DNA of 6,693 nucleotides from positions 1 through 6,693 of the forward strand of contig CALFMQ010000183.1 in the NCBI GenBank assembly GCA_937879825.1, read 5' to 3'. The notes beneath the pieces were generated by a model. That model had not been told where the DNA came from. It saw nothing but the letters and a program-made list of their open reading frames with translations, and searched no databases. This DNA is from an uncultured Phycisphaerales bacterium (GTDB lineage: Bacteria; Planctomycetota; Phycisphaerae; Phycisphaerales; UBA1924). Below are positions 5,272-6,693 of this stretch, piece by piece; the stretch's first letter is position 1; each line of letters opens with the position of its first letter. Position numbers and translations under genes: made by a program.

Positions 5272-5277
5272 GAAAGA

Positions 5278-5409
5278 CTTGACTTCGCCCGTAGTTGCCC
5301 CCAGTTCCGGATTTTACTCTGACCAATAACACCCGTGCGGATGCGTGAGGCGGCGGTTCTGCTGCGCGGGTCCCGACATCACGATCTGCACGGTATCGCG
5401 AGGAAATCG
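5278..5409 (+). other. Presumed rpoB 5' leader
   Basis: About 130 nt without a convincing gene. The rpoB frame is open from 5323, and an in-frame ATG at 5341 could add 23 residues (MREAAVLLRGSRHHDLHGIA and so on), but it has no clear Shine-Dalgarno and the added residues do not look like RpoB. GAGGA at 5400-5404, 5 nt before the ATG at 5410, supports the shorter start. Only short, weak hairpins are visible; no known riboswitch or leader motif is recognised. Confidence 0.4.
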
Positions 5410-6693
5410 ATGGTTCCGACCCGAGTGCGCGATTTTTCCAAGCGTGGCGACGGCATGCCCGTCCCCAATCTGACGGTGGTTCAAAGCGACGCGTACGAGC
5501 GTTTCCTTCAGTTTGAGCATTCGCCCCAGGCGCGAAACACTCAGATTGGGCTGGAGTCGCTCTTGCGCGAGATCTTCCCGATCGAGTCATACGACGGGAC
5601 GATGTCGCTTGAGTACCAGTATTACACGCTTGAGGAGCCACGGTACACGCCCGATGAGTGCCGCGAGTTGCGGCTCACCTACGGCATGCCGTTCCGTGTC
5701 TGCCTGCGCCTGAATCGCCAGAACCATCCGGACCTGCCCGAGGAAGAGATTTACCTCGGCGAGATTCCGATCATGATGGGCGGCGGTGAGTTTGTGGTGA
5801 ATGGTGCGGAGCGCGTGATCGTTTCGCAGTTGCACCGCTCTCCCGGCGTTGACTTCTCGATCGTGTCGTCGGAAGCGGACCGCCCGTTGCACTCGGCGCG
5901 CGTAATCCCCGAGCGTGGTTCGTGGATCGAGCTCGAGGTGACGAAGAAAGATGTGCTGGCGATGCGCATCGATCAGTCGACGAAACTCAGCGCGACGACC
6001 TTCCTGCGTTGTCTTGCCGAGGAAGTTTCGTCGACGGCGGCGATTCTCTCGCTGTTCTACGAGATCAAGCAGATGTCGGTGGACAAGGTCCGCCCGGAGC
6101 ACTGGGCCGCCGAGTCGATCATCGACACCGAGAGCGGCGAGGAACTGGTGCACGTGGGCTGCCAGATCGGCGACTCGCTCGAGGCGATTCTGAAATCAAA
6201 CCTGAAGCAGGTCCGGGTGATTCAGAACCCGTCGGACCCGCTGATTCTCAATACGATCGCCGAGGACAAGCTCGAGCAGTTCGCCGAGTGGGCGGAGACC
6301 GAGCACGAAGCGGCGATGCTGAAGATCTACACGCGCCTGCGTCCGGGCAACCCGCCGCAGGTCGACAAGGCGAAGCAGTTGTTCGCGGAGAAGTTCCGCG
6401 ACGAGAACCGGTACCGCTTGGGCAAGGTCGGTCGCTTCCGCATCAACCGGAAGTTCGATCTGAATGTGCCCGAAGACCAGATGTTCATCAACGCCGAGGA
6501 TTTCCTCCGCGTGATTCAATACATCCTGGACCTGCGTTCGAAGCGTCCGGACCCGAAGACGGGGCGTCCGATCGCGCAGGTGGACGACATCGATCACCTT
6601 GGCAATCGTCGTCTGCGCACGCTGGACGAGCTGGCGACCGAGGAGATGCGCAAGGGTTTCCTCAAGCTGCGCCGCACCGTGCAGGAGCGCATG
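5410..6693 (+). CDS. rpoB: RNA polymerase beta subunit (N-terminal part, cut by window edge)
   Basis: Catalytic beta subunit of DNA-dependent RNA polymerase. The first 428 codons are present; a full protein would be roughly 1,200-1,400 residues. The N-terminus MVPTRVRDFSKRGDGMPVPN is followed by the usual LTVVQSDAYERFLQF (21-35). Further landmarks are MSLEYQYYTLEEPRYTPDEC (65-84), FVVNGAERVIVSQLHRSPGV (128-147), the beta-lobe region to about 305, IYTRLRPGNPP (306-316), the KVGRFRINRKF segment (339-349) and VDDIDHLGNRRLRTLDEL (391-408). The window stops at RTVQERM, about 20 residues before where the rifampicin-binding cluster should begin, so resistance-related residues cannot be read. In the common SQLHRSPGVFF motif the first F is D here (D148). 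The start is supported by GAGGA 5 nt upstream. The gene probably has its own promoter, separate from rplL. Confidence 0.97.
   Translation, partial: MVPTRVRDFSKRGDGMPVPNLTVVQSDAYERFLQFEHSPQARNTQIGLESLLREIFPIESYDGTMSLEYQYYTLEEPRYTPDECRELRLTYGMPFRVCLRLNRQNHPDLPEEEIYLGEIPIMMGGGEFVVNGAERVIVSQLHRSPGVDFSIVSSEADRPLHSARVIPERGSWIELEVTKKDVLAMRIDQSTKLSATTFLRCLAEEVSSTAAILSLFYEIKQMSVDKVRPEHWAAESIIDTESGEELVHVGCQIGDSLEAILKSNLKQVRVIQNPSDPLILNTIAEDKLEQFAEWAETEHEAAMLKIYTRLRPGNPPQVDKAKQLFAEKFRDENRYRLGKVGRFRINRKFDLNVPEDQMFINAEDFLRVIQYILDLRSKRPDPKTGRPIAQVDDIDHLGNRRLRTLDELATEEMRKGFLKLRRTVQERM

Noticed and set aside
5279..5318. Second rpoB promoter using TTGACT and TTTACT
   Set aside because: The -35-like TTGACT is good, but the only plausible -10 lies 28 nt away, outside the workable spacing.
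5341..5409. Earlier in-frame ATG for rpoB
   Set aside because: No clear Shine-Dalgarno, and the 23 added residues do not resemble RpoB N-termini; the ATG at 5410 has GAGGA at good spacing.
5114..5641. Minus-strand frame across the rplL-rpoB spacer
   Set aside because: Runs through the terminator, the promoter and the start of rpoB; composition is not protein-like and there is no recognisable domain.
5587..6153. Open minus-strand frame antisense to rpoB
   Set aside because: It is a codon-position shadow of the conserved rpoB coding sequence.

Overview
GC-rich bacterial chromosomal window holding conserved housekeeping genes. The proteins look like a member of the Planctomycetota, probably the Phycisphaerae side. 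This placement is inferred from the overall flavour of the ribosomal proteins, the Gly-rich L7/L12 hinge and the secreted Tyr-rich/TPR protein, and no search was run, so it is moderate at best.

Layout. On the minus strand at the left edge lie ftsW (296-1456) and the start of murG (1-299, cut by the window edge), overlapping by ATGA. They supply the lipid II synthase and the SEDS polymerase of septal peptidoglycan synthesis. Divergent from ftsW across an 81-bp gap is a gene for an exported Tyr-rich protein with a TPR-like C-terminus (1538-2641). It ends at a strong intrinsic terminator (2676-2710), and a candidate promoter for the ribosomal genes overlaps that terminator.

The plus strand then carries rplK-rplA-rplJ-rplL (L11, L1, L10, L7/L12; 2826-5107). 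rplK, rplA and rplJ are tightly packed, whereas rplL is set apart by a 134-nt spacer containing several small hairpins. A second very strong terminator (5131-5175) follows rplL. rpoB (5410 to the right edge, 428 codons present) appears to have its own promoter (5243-5271) and a leader of about 130 nt. Together these genes build the GTPase-associated stalk and L1 stalk of the 50S subunit and the beta subunit of RNA polymerase.

I see no mobile element, CRISPR array, tRNA, rRNA or defence system. The points of interest are regulatory architecture (overlapping terminator and promoter, structured leaders, transcriptional separation of rplL and rpoB), gene order (ftsW-murG and an exported protein where secE-nusG usually sits) and the Tyr-rich secreted protein. 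I found no convincing new biological system; most of the window is conserved core genome.
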